A DNA stretch of 64,000 nucleotides from Gnetum montanum (lineage: Eukaryota > Streptophyta > Gnetopsida > Gnetales > Gnetaceae). A program made the position numbers and the translations under genes. The notes beneath the pieces were generated by a model. It searched no databases. It saw nothing but the letters and a program-made list of their open reading frames with translations, and was not told where the DNA came from. The first letter of the stretch is position 1, and every line of letters begins with the position of its first letter. Shown in pieces: positions 23,788 through 35,340 of this stretch. The stretch is taken from NCBI GenBank assembly GCA_015680685.1, contig MNCI01007673.1, forward strand, positions 68,830-132,829, read 5' to 3'.

Positions 23788-23930
23788 CACTAGAAAGACA
23801 TGTTACCCATGCTTGAAGGTAATCATCTAGTAAGATTGACCCTTTAATAACATAATAAACACACAAAATAAAAATTTATGGGGGTTCCACTAGAAAGACA
23901 TGTTATCCATGCCTGAATGCACTCCTCTAT
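23788..23930 (+). repeat. Two copies of a ~98-bp spacer repeat
   Basis: The core cactagaaagacatgttacc begins at 23788 and recurs as cactagaaagacatgttatcc at about 23887, each followed by catgc(t/c)tgaa. ATH-1 carries three spaced 98 and 81 bp apart (42978, 43076, 43157) and one at 44458. PAL-2 has one on the opposite strand at 46706-46741. Confidence 0.8.
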
Positions 23931-24929
23931 GCAATGGACAAGTCTCCTTTAAAATAAGTGTGCTATTAATAAATTGCTTCCTTGAACTCCATTACTAAGT
24001 GTTTATACTCCTTGCAATTGTGGTAGTCTTGTGGTTGTTATTTTTGAAATCATGTAATGTGATGTCATTAGTAAGTGGTATGGACTTGGTTTCGATCTTG
24101 GATGGAAGGGCTAATGATTACTTTAATCATGCATCAAAAACATAATTTATTATGCCTATGGTAAGACACTTCATGTCCTAATTTGATAATTTTATATAAT
24201 ATAGTATTATTTTTTCATTAAGGTAATACTGACATTTACATTTCGAAATATAGGTATGTTTTACATTCAACTCCTTGAGTACCTACAAACATTTGTAAGT
24301 GTGATTATATAAGGGTACTAAAGGCTGGAGCCTGCTTTGGGGAGGATCCACATGTATAACTCTTATGCTTCATCCTTGATGATTAATTTCACATCATCTT
24401 GTGCCTCAAAAACACTTGAATAACAATTTCCTATCTACTCATCTTCCATCAAACATTTAGCAATTCCTACCAACCATCTCTAGCAAACCTAATCAACTTA
24501 CTTTGCCCAATATTCCATCTTTCACTTACTTTCAATGGAAATTTCTTATTTTATAAGCATCATCCATGATTAAAAATCCTTTGAACTATTCCTACATCTT
24601 CTAGACTACTTATTTCACTCAATTTTTTCATTAGAAATCACTCAAAACTATGAATATTTTAATGGTGAAATCATAGCTACAATGTATCATTCCCTATGAT
24701 GTTGCATCTACGATGTCATCATTGCAAAAACCTATATATATGCATGAGAGTTAGAAATGTTTCATTCTTCTCATTTGATGCATAAAAATTTCATGCCATT
24801 TTTCTAACCCTCTAGCAACCAAGCTTCCAATCTTCATAAATTTCTCATCATAGCTTCGAATTGTGTGATTCTTAAACGTTCTTGATCACAGAGTGACAAA
24901 CTTAGTCATGGGGGAGAGTGCTACATATA

Positions 24930-25640
24930 GTAGTGTGATTTGGACCAAGAGTTTCTAACACCTAGAAGAACATATCAAGGATAAGAACCATAATAATTAA
25001 TTAAATTTTAACCAAAATACTCAAATAAAAACTAATAAACTTAATTATTCTTCCTAATTAACCATTCCAATATGTATTTAAAAAGAATATAAGTGTGAGA
25101 GGTCATAAGGAACTAACTTGTTCATAATATATTAGAAAATATAATAGTTATGGATTTATAACTTGTATAGTATTGGTGAAAATAAATCCTTAACTATTGT
25201 ATTTTCTAATATATTATAAACATGTTAGTTTCTTATGACCTCTAACAATTGTTATATTCTTGTTTAATATGTATTGGAATGGTTAATTTGGAATAATAGT
25301 TAAGTTTATTAGCTTTTATTTGAGTATTTTGATTGAAATGTGATTAATTATTATAGTTCTTACCCTTTATGTATTCTTCTAGGCATTATAAAATCTAGCA
25401 GTGTGATTTGAACCAAGATTTTCTAATGCCTAAAAGAATATATTAAGGGTAAAAACCATAATAATTAATCACATTTGAATCAAAATACTTAAATAAAATG
25501 TAATAAACTTAATTGTTCTTCCTAATTAACCATTCAAATATGTATTAAACAAGAATATAATAATTTTGAGAGGTCATAATGAACTAACTTGTTCATAACA
25601 CATTAGAAAATACAATAGTTAATGGTTTCTTTTTAAAATT
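24930..25640. repeat. Triplet of ~210-bp repeats arranged +, -, +
   Basis: Copy A (about 24938-25150) starts at gtgtgatttggaccaag; copy B (about 25190-25392) is its reverse complement; copy C (about 25402-25625) starts at gtgtgatttgaaccaag and is direct. A and B form a long imperfect hairpin with a loop of about 40 nt. A shorter diverged match of the unit is at 54130-54270 in ATH-1, so the unit is native to the spacer and B/C are later local duplications, one inverted. A fold-back transposon is an alternative. Confidence 0.8.
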
Positions 25641-25789
25641 GTTCTAACTTTGCAATCTTAATAAGAGCTAAAAAGTAATAATAAGAATAAATTTTCATCA
25701 AATACAAGAATCCAAGAAAGGATTATGAATCATAAGGAACTTATTTAAAAAACTTGGGTAATCTTAAATGGATCCTTTATGATTACAAA

Positions 25790-27285
25790 TGGTTCCTAAA
25801 AGACCAATAGCTAAAGGACCCTCACAAAAAAGGGGTAAGAAACCCAAAGGAAGAGGACAAGTTGGAGAGTAGACTCCACAAGCTAAGCAAGAGGCTCATT
25901 CCTTTAGTATTCATCAACTTGCACCTATGATGGAGTAATCCACACAAGCTGAAGCTAAAGCACCACCCACTCAAGAGGATGGATAGTACCTCACACTATC
26001 AAATAAATGTGTCCAAGCTATCCAAGAAAAGTTTGTTATATCCATAGTCATTATAGAACTCAATTTTGGATCATTCATGGAGTTTTCACTTACTAATATT
26101 TGAAAGTAACTCTAAGCCTCTCCTCTTTAACCCACACTCTCATGTAATGGTCAATGATACATAGGGGAAGTTTACCAATTCTAGAAAAACTAGCAAGATA
26201 TTGGCACCATTAAATTTAAAGGAAGAATAGTTCCTTATTTAGTAGAAGCAATTTCCAAGGCACTAAATCTTCTAAATTCTAGACCCAACATTGCACAAAT
26301 ATCTACAAGTTCTGACACTAATGCAAATAAGTCATGGCTATGGAGGGCTTATGGAATAATAGGTAAGATGCAACCTATCACATTTTTTCTACTAAGAGGT
26401 TAAATAGAATTTTTACTTATGTAGTTAGAGGAAGTGCCATCCTCATTGGGAAATTCCAAGAACATATGGCTCATCTACTATTTTTAGAAATTCAAGGAGG
26501 TTTGAGAAAAAGAAGGTAAGAAAACTCACATTGCCATTCCCTTACCTCATCAAAAGACTATGTAAACAAGCAAGAACTTTGGGCTACAAAAATGGTGTCC
26601 TTTTCAAAGCCTAGAATGCATCCTATGCTAAGATCTCAAAGCCCATGCCTTCCAAGAAAGATCAATTGGAAAAGCTAGTAGGCATTGAGGAAGTTAAAAG
26701 ATCTATGCTTGTAGGAAATATCCAAGCTATAAGATGGAAACAAGCAGGACCTAATGGATTAACACTAGTTGGTAATAGACTAGAATTAAGCTTTCCACTA
26801 GCATAGTAGGACTATAGATCCTTCATGAACCATTTGTAATAAATTTCTTAAACCATAATTTGGGGGAATAGAGAGATTTCTAGCATGTATAGAGTAAGAG
26901 ATAATCCACATAGACCTATAGTATTAACAAGAGCTACTAGTGGCTAATTCTCATTATAAGAAAAAGGAGATGGAAATTTGACATTATGTATATCTATAAA
27001 TGTTGCATCCATCTAGGTTATGATTGAAATAGGAGATGGAGCCATAGTTGTGGTTATGCAACATTAGGATGCAAGAGGAGAAAGTGAAGTAATTATAGAT
27101 CACATTAAGAAATCCTTTAATGTTCCCATTATACCACCAACTAATATCACTAGAGCTAAATATGCTAAAACTATAGCCAGAACATCCATGGCCCCACAAG
27201 AGCACCAAGATATCTTAGATTGATTGCTATAAATAGGACAAGTAATGTAGAAACTTTTTGATATCTGCAATAATCTCACTACAAT
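25790..27285 (+). pseudogene. ATH-2 3' ORF, N-terminal part
   Basis: A likely start at 25808 opens MVPKRPIAKGPSQKRGKKPK, strongly basic and possibly a nuclear or nucleic-acid-binding tail. Downstream pieces alternate between frames: ISIVIIELNFGSFMEFSLTN (about 26040), LNLLNSRPNIAQISTS (about 26270) and a last part reading KLFDICNNLTTI. TAT-1 interrupts it at 27285, and the frame continues directly at 38163 with SELTSIKDKLMMEKSRVE. ATH-1 has a homologous ORF at 54413-57200 (SVVMPDSSFGLFINFTSQ matches the first block). Such ORFs follow pol in Athila-type elements. I do not recognise a named domain and claim no function. Confidence 0.75.
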
Positions 27286-27894
27286 GTGAAACACCATAAA
27301 ATTTTGGGTCTCGACTACAAATTTGGCTAAGTGTCAAAATGATGGCACTTTCCCCAAATTTTTCTAAGTGTTGAGTGTAGTTAGCTCCAACTACCAGTTT
27401 TGCAAAAAATTTTCTAACTACTGAGTTATGTGTCTTGCACGTAACATGGAGCAAGTGTAGCAAGCTACAAAAAGTTTTCTAAGCTACAAAAATTTTTCTA
27501 AGTATTGTGCTATGCTCCCATTGCCCTTTCTACACTCTAGAGCATAGCTAGCATGAGACATTAGTTTTCCAAAAAAATTTCTAACCATTGAGTTACATGT
27601 CCCACATGTAACATGAAGTGAGTGTAGTAAACTATAGTAAACATGTCCCATTACCCATTACCCCTAAGTGTTTTGGGAGCATGAGACACCAATTTTGCAA
27701 ACAAAAAAAAAATTAACTACTGAGTTACATGTCCTACGCATAACATGGGGCAAGCGTAGCAGCTAGAGTTAAAAAAAAAATTTGAACTTTTATAGTCACC
27801 TTTGGACTTGGAAAATTTTCTAAGATTTTCTCATAGTCCCACCTATTTCACTACCATGTGGTGCTCGATCTGCATTTTGGACTAACCCTAGCCC

Positions 27895-27902
27895 TATAAA
27901 TA
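27895..27902 (+). promoter_or_regulatory. TATA box in TAT-1 5' LTR
   Basis: TATAAATA within cctataaatacccctaga is conserved in all three TAT LTRs (also 31849 and 37133) although surrounding sequence has diverged. Transcription would start about 30 bp downstream, upstream of the 36-bp repeats, which would then be transcribed. Confidence 0.75.
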
Positions 27903-28034
27903 CCCCTAGACCCCCAACATTTTGAGGGTTGGTAGTTGGCACTTTCATTTGGCATTTGGCATCTTGGCATCTTAGCACTTAGCTCCATGGGTGAATGAGA
28001 CTCAAAGCACAGCACACTAGTCGATAGGCATACC

Positions 28035-28408
28035 TACACTACATGGTACACCATGGACCCATTGTAGCACTACACCACACGATACACTACAACCCCATTG
28101 CAACCTTGCACTGCATTGTACACTACAACCCCTTTGTAGCCCTGCACTACACAATACACCACATTTCCATTGCAGCCCTGCACCGCATGGTACATCATGG
28201 CCTTGTTGCAACCTTACATCACATGGTACACCATTGCCCCATTGCAGCTCTACACCACATAGTACATCATGGTCCCATTGCAGCCCTACATTACATGGTA
28301 CACTGTAGCACCATGATAGCCCTACACAACATAGTACACTGTGGTCCCATTACATCCCTACACCACATGGTATACCATAGCCCCATTGCAGCCCTACAGA
28401 ACACCACA
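28035..28408. repeat. 36-bp minisatellite in TAT-1 5' LTR
   Basis: Ten consecutive 36-bp units (28035-28394) without indels, plus a partial one; a unit reads like tacaccacatggtacaccat then ggccccattgcagccc. Because 36 is divisible by 3, long frames stay open on both strands (28043-28462 +, 28211-28017 -), giving a 12-residue periodic peptide rich in His. These frames are a by-product of the repeat and I do not call them genes. Confidence 0.93.
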
Positions 28409-28867
28409 CAGTACACCATGGTGGCCAACCTGATAGGCATGGTTCATCACAGCAAGCACTAGATTTCATAGCACAACACCACTAAGACTGTGACTATGCT
28501 CCCACTATGCCTATTGTACACTATGTATCTTCTAAAACCCTTTTGGATTTAACTACACTCCCATTTGGGGCAGTGTTTCATTTCTCTCTCCCATTTCTAG
28601 CATTTTTCTTACATCTTTCTAGCATTTTTCATGCATCTTCATGCTATAATACATGTTTTTTGCATTTTCATTTTACCTAACCACACCTCCCCTTGGTTGC
28701 ACCCACTACCCTAGTTGCAACTGGTAAAGTCCCTATTCAATCGACAAGATCGTTCAGGGCACCTCATCTCCATTTCTAGCAAGGCCCTCACATGGGTTCA
28801 AGGTTAGGCTATGAGTGCATTGATCCCTTGGTGATTTTAGCCATCGGTGTTTTTAGTCATTATAGTT

Positions 28868-28886
28868 TTTGGTGCTAGAAAGAGGG
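28868..28886 (+). promoter_or_regulatory. Candidate TAT-1 primer-binding site
   Basis: tttggtgctagaaagaggg lies directly after the 5' LTR and resembles the site found at this position in plant Tat-type elements (ttggcgctagaaggaggg). I cannot assign the tRNA from sequence alone. Confidence 0.6.
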
Positions 28887-29085
28887 CCTCATCATTTCCT
28901 TCTGCATTTTCTAATTGTTGTCTCATGTGCTCTCTCCATCACCAATTGGTTTAAATTTGACCTCATTGTCAGTTCCCCTGAAACCCCACTAGATAAAGGC
29001 CAAAGCATATCTTTGGCACTTAACCAAAATTCTGGGCACTCAGGAGAGTGTAGCTAGCTCTAGCATAGCGAGCATAGCACCAGAG

Positions 29086-29345
29086 TTAGCCATTTTCAGT
29101 AGCTTTCATAGTTATCATTTTTTCTACATTTTCATACTTAGCATTTTTTCTACATTTCAATTCTTAGCATTTTTTCTGCATTTCCATACTTAGCATTTTT
29201 TTATAGTTTTACACTTAGTCAATTTTTTGTAATTTCCATACTAAGCCATTTTTCTACATTTTTACACTTAGCCATTTTTCTACATTTTTATACTTAGCTA
29301 TTTTTCTACTATTGGCAAACTTAGTCATTTTTCTATTATTTTAAG
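29086..29345. repeat. ~30-bp degenerate minisatellite in TAT-1 leader
   Basis: About eight units of the type acttagcattttttctacatttccat run in tandem between the 5' LTR and gag. The first four units keep agcattttttctac; the later ones drift to agccatttttc. Confidence 0.8.
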
Positions 29346-29394
29346 AGATATCTATTTTTTACAAATAGCAACTCTCACAACTCGATCTGTGAAC

Positions 29395-31040
29395 ATGAAT
29401 AAAGATCAACCTTCCATGTCAGTGTCTAACACATTTGACACCATGATCCACCAAAAGTGTGTTGTGCTAAGCCATGAATGATACAATTTTGTTTGTGCCA
29501 AAATCCAAGTAGGATTACCAATGGATTGCCTTGACTTGGAGGTAAAATAGGATTACAAATGAGTCCACTGGGATGGATGGGAGTACAACCCCTCCTTGTT
29601 TAACATAATTCCACTCATGGAGTCCTACCACCAGCTATTGTCCTAACTCATCCATGCAAATGAGCATGATTCAAGGATAACTTACGAGGAAGCATCACAA
29701 AAGGAAGAAGATGAGTTTGAGGCCTACTTTAAATGGGAGAGCCCCCTCTACACCATCTTCTGATAATCGCTCCTTAGTATGACCCCTCCTCAGTTCAGTC
29801 CACTAGTTTTCTCTGAGATGGTGATCATGCCAATTCAGCCTTTCTTGTAAGTCACTATTGCATTTTCCCAACACTATGCTCAAGCAAGGGCCACCTCCCA
29901 ACCCCAGAATATTTAGGCATCCCACGTCTTGTTTGTCTCATTGATGCCCATGGTGTCATGTCCAACCCACTTGTGTGTGGCCCACCTTAGTCACTGTGCC
30001 CATCCCACAACCAACACATCAACTAAACCAATCCACTATAATGTTAAACTAGCAATGATCATCCACTATGACATTAAACTAGCAAACTCTACAATCAACA
30101 ATCTAACTCTATGCTATGCAACCAACACAAGCCTAGCCAATGCAATTGGCCGGCACATCCCTAAGCTTAGATCAAGCATTCCAACTGATCCAAAGTTTGA
30201 TGAAGGAGATCAACCAACTCAAAGTTTCCTCCTCTAAAACCATCAAGCTAGTGGACTTCTATCGAATGATCCCATAAGTCCTAAAATCCCATCCTTGACT
30301 CTTCCAACTGGGGTCTAGTTCCCTCAACTTACCGAGTACAATGGTAAAGGGGATCCTAATGCACACTTGGTCACATTTTGATCTAAGTGCCTGCTCCTTT
30401 AAGCTTGGCCACACACCATCATGTGTGTGTTCCCTATGTCACTTACTAGTATGATCTTCGACTAGTATCATGCATTACCCAAGGCCTCAATCTCTTCTTT
30501 GGAGGATCTCATAAGCTAGTTTGTAACACACTTTAGGTACAACTGGAAGCCTGAAGCAACCCTTGATGAACTCATGCAAGTCAAATAGGAGCCCCTAGAG
30601 CCTGTGCCAAAATTCCTCTAATGTTGGAATGCTACATTGAGTGAAATGTGTGAACCCCTAGCAGAGACACACCTACTAGCCATCTTCAAGGATGCAGTGA
30701 ACAACTTCATCAAGTCCAAACTGTATTACTTGGCCCCAAAGTCTCTCAGCCAAACCTTTGCCCAAATAAAAAGCATAAAAGAGGTAGCTCAAGCCAACAA
30801 TGACCTAGCCTATGTGGTCTACAGAAACCAACATGCATGCAAGCAAAATGCAACAGTGGCAATAGTGACCACAAGCACAATAACAACCAACCAAGGTTTG
30901 ACAGCCAAGCAACCCAAGGCCCTAGCTCACAAAGTCACCAACTCTGGTGCTAACTCACCTACATCGATAGGGGCTACTCCAAGGCCCAACTTTGAGTGCA
31001 AGAATCACTCAAAGTATAAACCGTTACCGATGGAACCCTC
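29395..31040 (+). pseudogene. gag: TAT-1 gag, part before the nested LTR
   Basis: The first ATG downstream of the leader is at 29395, but the N-terminal portion has several stops. The capsid-like core is clear at 30310-30850: PQLTEYNGKGDPNAHLVTF, FPMSLTSMIFD then YHALPKASISSLEDLIS, FVTHFRYNWKPEATLDELM and, in a frame open at 30637-31040, CEPLAETHLLAIFKDAVNNF and YLAPKSLSQTFAQIKS. These are typical of plant Tat/Ogre gag. The frame reaches KPLPMEP at 31040, where the nested LTR cuts in; reading resumes at 32650 with KLLEQL-type sequence. Two 30-bp repeats with ttaaactagca lie at 30030-30090. Confidence 0.85.
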
Positions 31041-32645
31041 GTAAAACACCATCAATTTTAGGCTTCTACATTTCAATAGCAAATTTATCTAAGTATCAAA
31101 AATTGGTAAATTTCTTCTAAGTGTTGGTGCTATGCTCCCCAGCTTAGCCAACGTAGCATGCATCAAGGCTTATTTTGCAAAAAAAAATTCTAAGTTTCAA
31201 TAGCACTTGCATGAAATTTTTTCTAAGTATCTTGCTATGCTCTCACTTTGCCTGCTACGCTCTAGAGCGTAGCCAGCATAGCACACACTTTCATGGCCAA
31301 TTTTCCCAAGTGCCAAGCTAGAGGTTATCAGGATTATTTGGGATGGATGAAACAATTTGGCAAATTATCTATCTCCTAGGTTTCTACACTTTGCTATGCT
31401 CTAGAGTATAGCCAGCATAGCACACCTTTCAATGGCCATTTTTGCCTAAGTGTTAGGCAAGAAGCTATCAAGCTAGCTCAACATGGAAGTGGCATTTGGC
31501 AAATTTTCAATCTCCTAAGGCCACCCCTCCTACTACAGTCTAGAGCATAGTGAGCATAACAAGAACAGGGATGATAGTCTTCACCAAATTCTTCTAAGTG
31601 TCCATGCTATGCCCTATCCCTAAGGAGCATCCCATGTTCTACATGTAACACAAGATGAGTGTAGCAGCTAGCATTCCATGTCCCACATGTAACATGGAAC
31701 GACTATAGTAGCCAACATCTCATGTCCTGTAAGTAACATAGGATGAGCATAGCAGCTAGATTTAGAAAATTTTTTGAATTTTTCTTATGGTCCCACCTAC
31801 TACACTACCACATGGCACCCAATCCACATTTTGGAATAACCCTAGCCCTATAAATACCCCTACATCCCAATGTTTTAGGGGTTGGCTTCCATTTTTCACC
31901 AATTGGGCAATTGGCACTTTCATTTGGCATTTGACATTTTGTCATCTTGGCACTTAGCTCCATGAGTGAAAAAGACCCAGAGCACACCACATTGGTAGAG
32001 AGGCAAAGTTTCACATCACAACCCACTGCAACTCTATTGTAGCTCTACATAATACTACATGCTACACTATGGTGGCCAACCCAATAGGCATAGCTCATCA
32101 CGACGAGCGCTAGACTTCATGGCCTGATACCACCATGACTGTGACTATGCTTGTTGTACACTGTGTACCTTCTGAGACCTTTTTGGATTTAACTACACTC
32201 GTATTTGGGCTAGTGTTCCATTTCTCTCTCCTATTTCTAGCATTTTATTACATTTTCCTTGCATCCTTTTGCACTTTTTCACATGTCATCATGTTGTACT
32301 ATGCTCAAGAAATAGTCTTTATGGGTTGACACTCTCATTTTCATTGAAAACCTTACCTACACTCACCCCCATTCTATGGCTACGCTCTACACTTAGCACT
32401 ACAAAACACCAATTTGATATTTAGTACTATCTCATGTCACTTGAATTTCCATTTCAACTAACCATGCCACCCCCTAATTGCACTCACCACCCCGATTACA
32501 ACCAGCAAAGTCCCTATTTGATCAACAAGATCATTTAGGGTGCTCTACCTCCATTTCTAGCAATGCCCTTGTGTGGAGGCAGGGTTAAGGCTATGCATTC
32601 ATTGACCCCTTAATGATTTCAACCATCGACATTTTCAATCATTAC
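31041..32645 (+). mobile_element. TAT-2: solo LTR inside TAT-1 gag
   Basis: 1605 bp matching the TAT-1 LTRs end to end (start gtaaaacaccatcaatttt, end caatcattac), flanked by ccctc (31036-31040) and acctc (32646-32650), one mismatch. The gag sentence resumes on its far side. It has the TATA box (31849-31856) but only about one unit of the 36-bp minisatellite (near 32015-32050). A solo LTR forms when the two LTRs of an element recombine. It must be younger than TAT-1. The alternative, an internal LTR of a tandem element, is unlikely because the gag frame is continuous across it. Confidence 0.86.
31849..31856 (+). promoter_or_regulatory. TATA box in TAT-2
   Basis: TATAAATA in the same flank (ccctataaatacccctac) as in the other TAT LTRs. 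Confidence 0.72.
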
Positions 32646-34290
32646 ACCTCTAAACTGCTGGAGCAACTCCTAAAAGTTAAGCAAATCCAATACAAATATG
32701 TATTAGAGATTTCCCACTAGAAACATGATAGGTACTGCAAACTACTAAGGAACCCCATCTCAGCAATACCAAACAAGCCCCCAATCCCACAACACTTCAA
32801 GCTAGACCAATACTATCATTACCACCAGCTATCTAGTCATAGTATGGACAACTATCATGCTTTGTAGGATGGCCTACAAAGAATGATAAAATAGGACCAA
32901 CTAGTACTCAATGCAACAAGCCAATCCAACTCAAACGACGCCTCCTATGCCATAAAATCCATTAGCATAGGTGGCAAGTCCAAACTTGTGCAATAAACTT
33001 TTGTAACCCATGTGCCTTCTAGCAAGGCAAGGATCCCCTCAACCTCCATAAGCAAGAGGTATCCCTTTGTTATCAAAGTTCCACCTCAAGCACCCACAAC
33101 ATCCTTTATGGTTAAGGTCCCATAATAATCATCTACTAAGATGTTAAACTAGCAATCAAACCAACCATCCACTAAGATGTTAAATGGGCATGACACAGCA
33201 ACAACAACTGCTAAGAAACCTTTCATCATCAAGGTGCCACAACAAGTTGGTCCCACAACAACTCCTAAGCCACCGTTTTTCATAAGGATGCCACAATGTG
33301 ATGGCCCTTGAATTACCCAAAGCCCAACAGTGGGTAATGTATCAGTCTCTTCTCCTTCAAAGGTTAACCCCACTAGCAACCTAGGTAGGCCTACCAAATG
33401 ACAACACAAGGGGAAAAATGAGTGCCTCACAACCTCCATGGTTGAAGAAAAGGCCATAACTAGCAAGAAACAATAGAACACTAGGATCCTTGGTCCCAAG
33501 CAAGCTAAGCAATCCAAGCCCAGGTCCCCTTCACGAGAGACCCATCCATCAAGTTGCATGGAGGAAGTCAAGGCCAATATAATGACTGATGACAAAGACT
33601 TTGTAGTTGAACTAACCCAAGTGAAAAAAACACTAAAGTAAAAGAACAAAACATTGAGCTTGTACAACCTAGTCATGAATTCATCTTCTCAGCACCAAGC
33701 ATTGGCCTAGATGTTGGCCTTCATTCCTATTACAAAGGACATCCCTACAGATGAGAACACCATTTACACCACAGGGATCAAGTTCAACATCCCTGGCATT
33801 TCATGATGATGTAGTCAAGGTCAAACCTAAATGAGGGGAGGTCACTATAGCTCCATTTTCAATTAGCATACATGTTGGGCAATGCACCATCTATAGAGTG
33901 CATGTCATGTACTTTGTCATCGACAAGCTAAGCCTAGCAAATGAAATCAGGCCAACCAAAATCGTGTGTCAAAAATCCTTTAATAGATCACATGTCACTA
34001 TCAAAGGTACAATCTAATTAGCCTTCATGGAAAAAGAACAATTCCACACTAGCATAGATTTCACTATCATAGAGGAGATGCCAGCCTTCAACCTAATCCT
34101 GGACAGGCCTTGGCTAGCCCAACTATTGGCCATCTCCTCTCCCATCCATTAAGAAATCCACCGTCCATACAAAAAATAATTAAGTTATCATCCACGGTGA
34201 TAACATCCTCCCTTCAGCTACCCATAAGGTAGACATGGAGCAAGTATCAAAGGTAGAGTTTCTTGGTGGTACACCTATGGCAACCAACAC
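32646..34290 (+). pseudogene. TAT-1 gag C-terminus and aspartic protease
   Basis: Resumes gag after TAT-2: a degraded zinc-site region (YYHYHQLSSHSMDNYHALQD, about 32805-32865), then Pro-rich linkers with repeated FVIKVP / FMVKVP / FIIKVP boxes (33060-33300), as found between gag and protease in Tat/Ogre elements. The protease half runs about 33830-34200: GQCTIYRVHVMYFVIDKLSL-like sequence, VTIKGTIQLAFMEKEQF, and FNLILDRPWLAQL, which corresponds to the family's LLGRPWIH block. A catalytic Asp-Ser/Thr-Gly is not preserved that I can see. No RT follows. A 175-codon minus-strand frame over 33149-33676 is antisense to this and is not called. Confidence 0.75.
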
Positions 34291-34654
34291 AATTCCTAAG
34301 GCTAACACACCTAAATGAGTGGTTGAAGCCAATAGCCTCCCAGATGACCCTAAGCCCTATGCATCCCATAATCCAAACCAAATTAGACAAAAACTGCCTA
34401 ATCAAGGCACTCGCTTGGCCAAAAATGTTCTAGGTGCTTACCTACCCCTTGTTTCCACTTCCCATGCATTTTTTACTTTCATTTGCATTGTACTAGCCTA
34501 TGCATTTCCATGTTTCCTACTTGCTTAGATCACACATTTCACTTTGTTGACACATTTTTTACTTTTTTTATGCATTCATCAACTTAGCTTACACATTGCA
34601 TTTGAAAAACATCAAAAATACATAAAAATCATAAAACTAAAACTACAAAAAAAA

Positions 34655-34975
34655 CACATGGCCCAAAAAGTCCTTAAACTAGCCCACAGCCTGAAATGGC
34701 TTTAAACTAGCAACATATGGCCCAACATGGCCTTAAACTAACAACATATGACCCAAAATGACCTTAAACCATCAATCCCTTTGTGATGGCCTAAAATGGC
34801 CTTAAACTAGTGATGGCCCAAAATGGCTCAAAACTAGTAACACTCAATGACCCGAAATGGCCTTAAACTAGCGATGGCCTAAAATGGCCCAAAACTAGTA
34901 ACACTCAATAGCTCAAAATGGTCTTAAACTACCATTGTAGCTTGAAACAGCCTAAAACTATTGCTCTTCACATTG
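34655..34975. repeat. Minisatellite of type ggcccaaaatggccttaaac
   Basis: About ten degenerate units of 25-50 bp, each with the words aaaatggcc and ttaaacta(g), running in tandem. Units alternate between tgatggcctaaaatgg and cactcaatgacccgaaatgg versions, suggesting higher-order duplication. Confidence 0.82.
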
Positions 34976-35149
34976 CTTTCCTTTCATTTGTGCATTTTAA
35001 CTCTATTTATGATAGGCATCACTTGATGTTGTTTTCTTTTCTAATGGACTTTTGCAGGATCTTACAGGAACACAGCATGACTATGCATGCAACATCACAC
35101 CTCACACAAGCAAGGTAAGAACTCATCTTCCATGATGTAAAAACCTGGC

Positions 35150-35340
35150 ATAGATATTCTGTTATGACCATAACCTAGTACAACAATCTACTATGACTAT
35201 AAACTAGCATAGATTGTCCTTGGGTCATGACATTAAACTAGCACAACAACTTGTATGCTAAGACATTAAATTGGCACACTGCAATCTATTAGGACTATAA
35301 ACTAGCACTCCATGGTCTGCTAGGACCTTAAACTATGTTT
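35150..35340. repeat. Second minisatellite ending in taaactagcac
   Basis: About five units of roughly 35-40 bp of the type ctatgactataaactagcat. The core word matches the previous repeat and also short duplications inside gag (30030-30090) and the linker (33130-33175). Confidence 0.75.

Larger units (their letters stand above)
23111..25789 (+). other. ATH-2 spacer between integrase and 3' ORF
   Basis: About 2.7 kb without protein motifs. It starts with a T-rich stretch (23200-23400) and then matches the ATH-1 spacer: 23440-24050 with 42679-43300 plus 44358-44690, and 24040-24920 with 53220-54100. It holds the 98-bp repeats (23788) and the inverted triplet (24930). Because two independent copies keep the spacer, it is part of the element and not a later insertion. 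Confidence 0.7.
27286..28863 (+). repeat. TAT-1 5' LTR
   Basis: It starts gtgaaacaccataaaatttt and ends near agtcattat, just before the primer site. Order inside: repeated words around ttctaactactgagttacatg and tgctatgctcccattgcccc (27340-27760), a TATA box at 27895, a 36-bp minisatellite (28035-28408), a T-rich block with tctagcatttttc, and a conserved 3' end. This order is shared with the 3' LTR and, apart from the minisatellite, with TAT-2. Confidence 0.87.

Noticed and set aside
28035-28408. CRISPR-like array
   Set aside because: Units are directly adjacent 36-mers with no unique spacers, in plant-type retroelement DNA.
28043-28462. 139-codon frame encoding a His-rich 12-residue repeat
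   Set aside because: It is a by-product of the 36-bp minisatellite; the opposite strand is open for the same reason, and the repeat lies in an LTR that has lost it in TAT-2.
33149-33676. 175-codon minus-strand frame, hydrophobic
   Set aside because: It is antisense to the TAT-1 gag-protease linker, whose plus strand has recognisable boxes; no family match for the minus-strand product.
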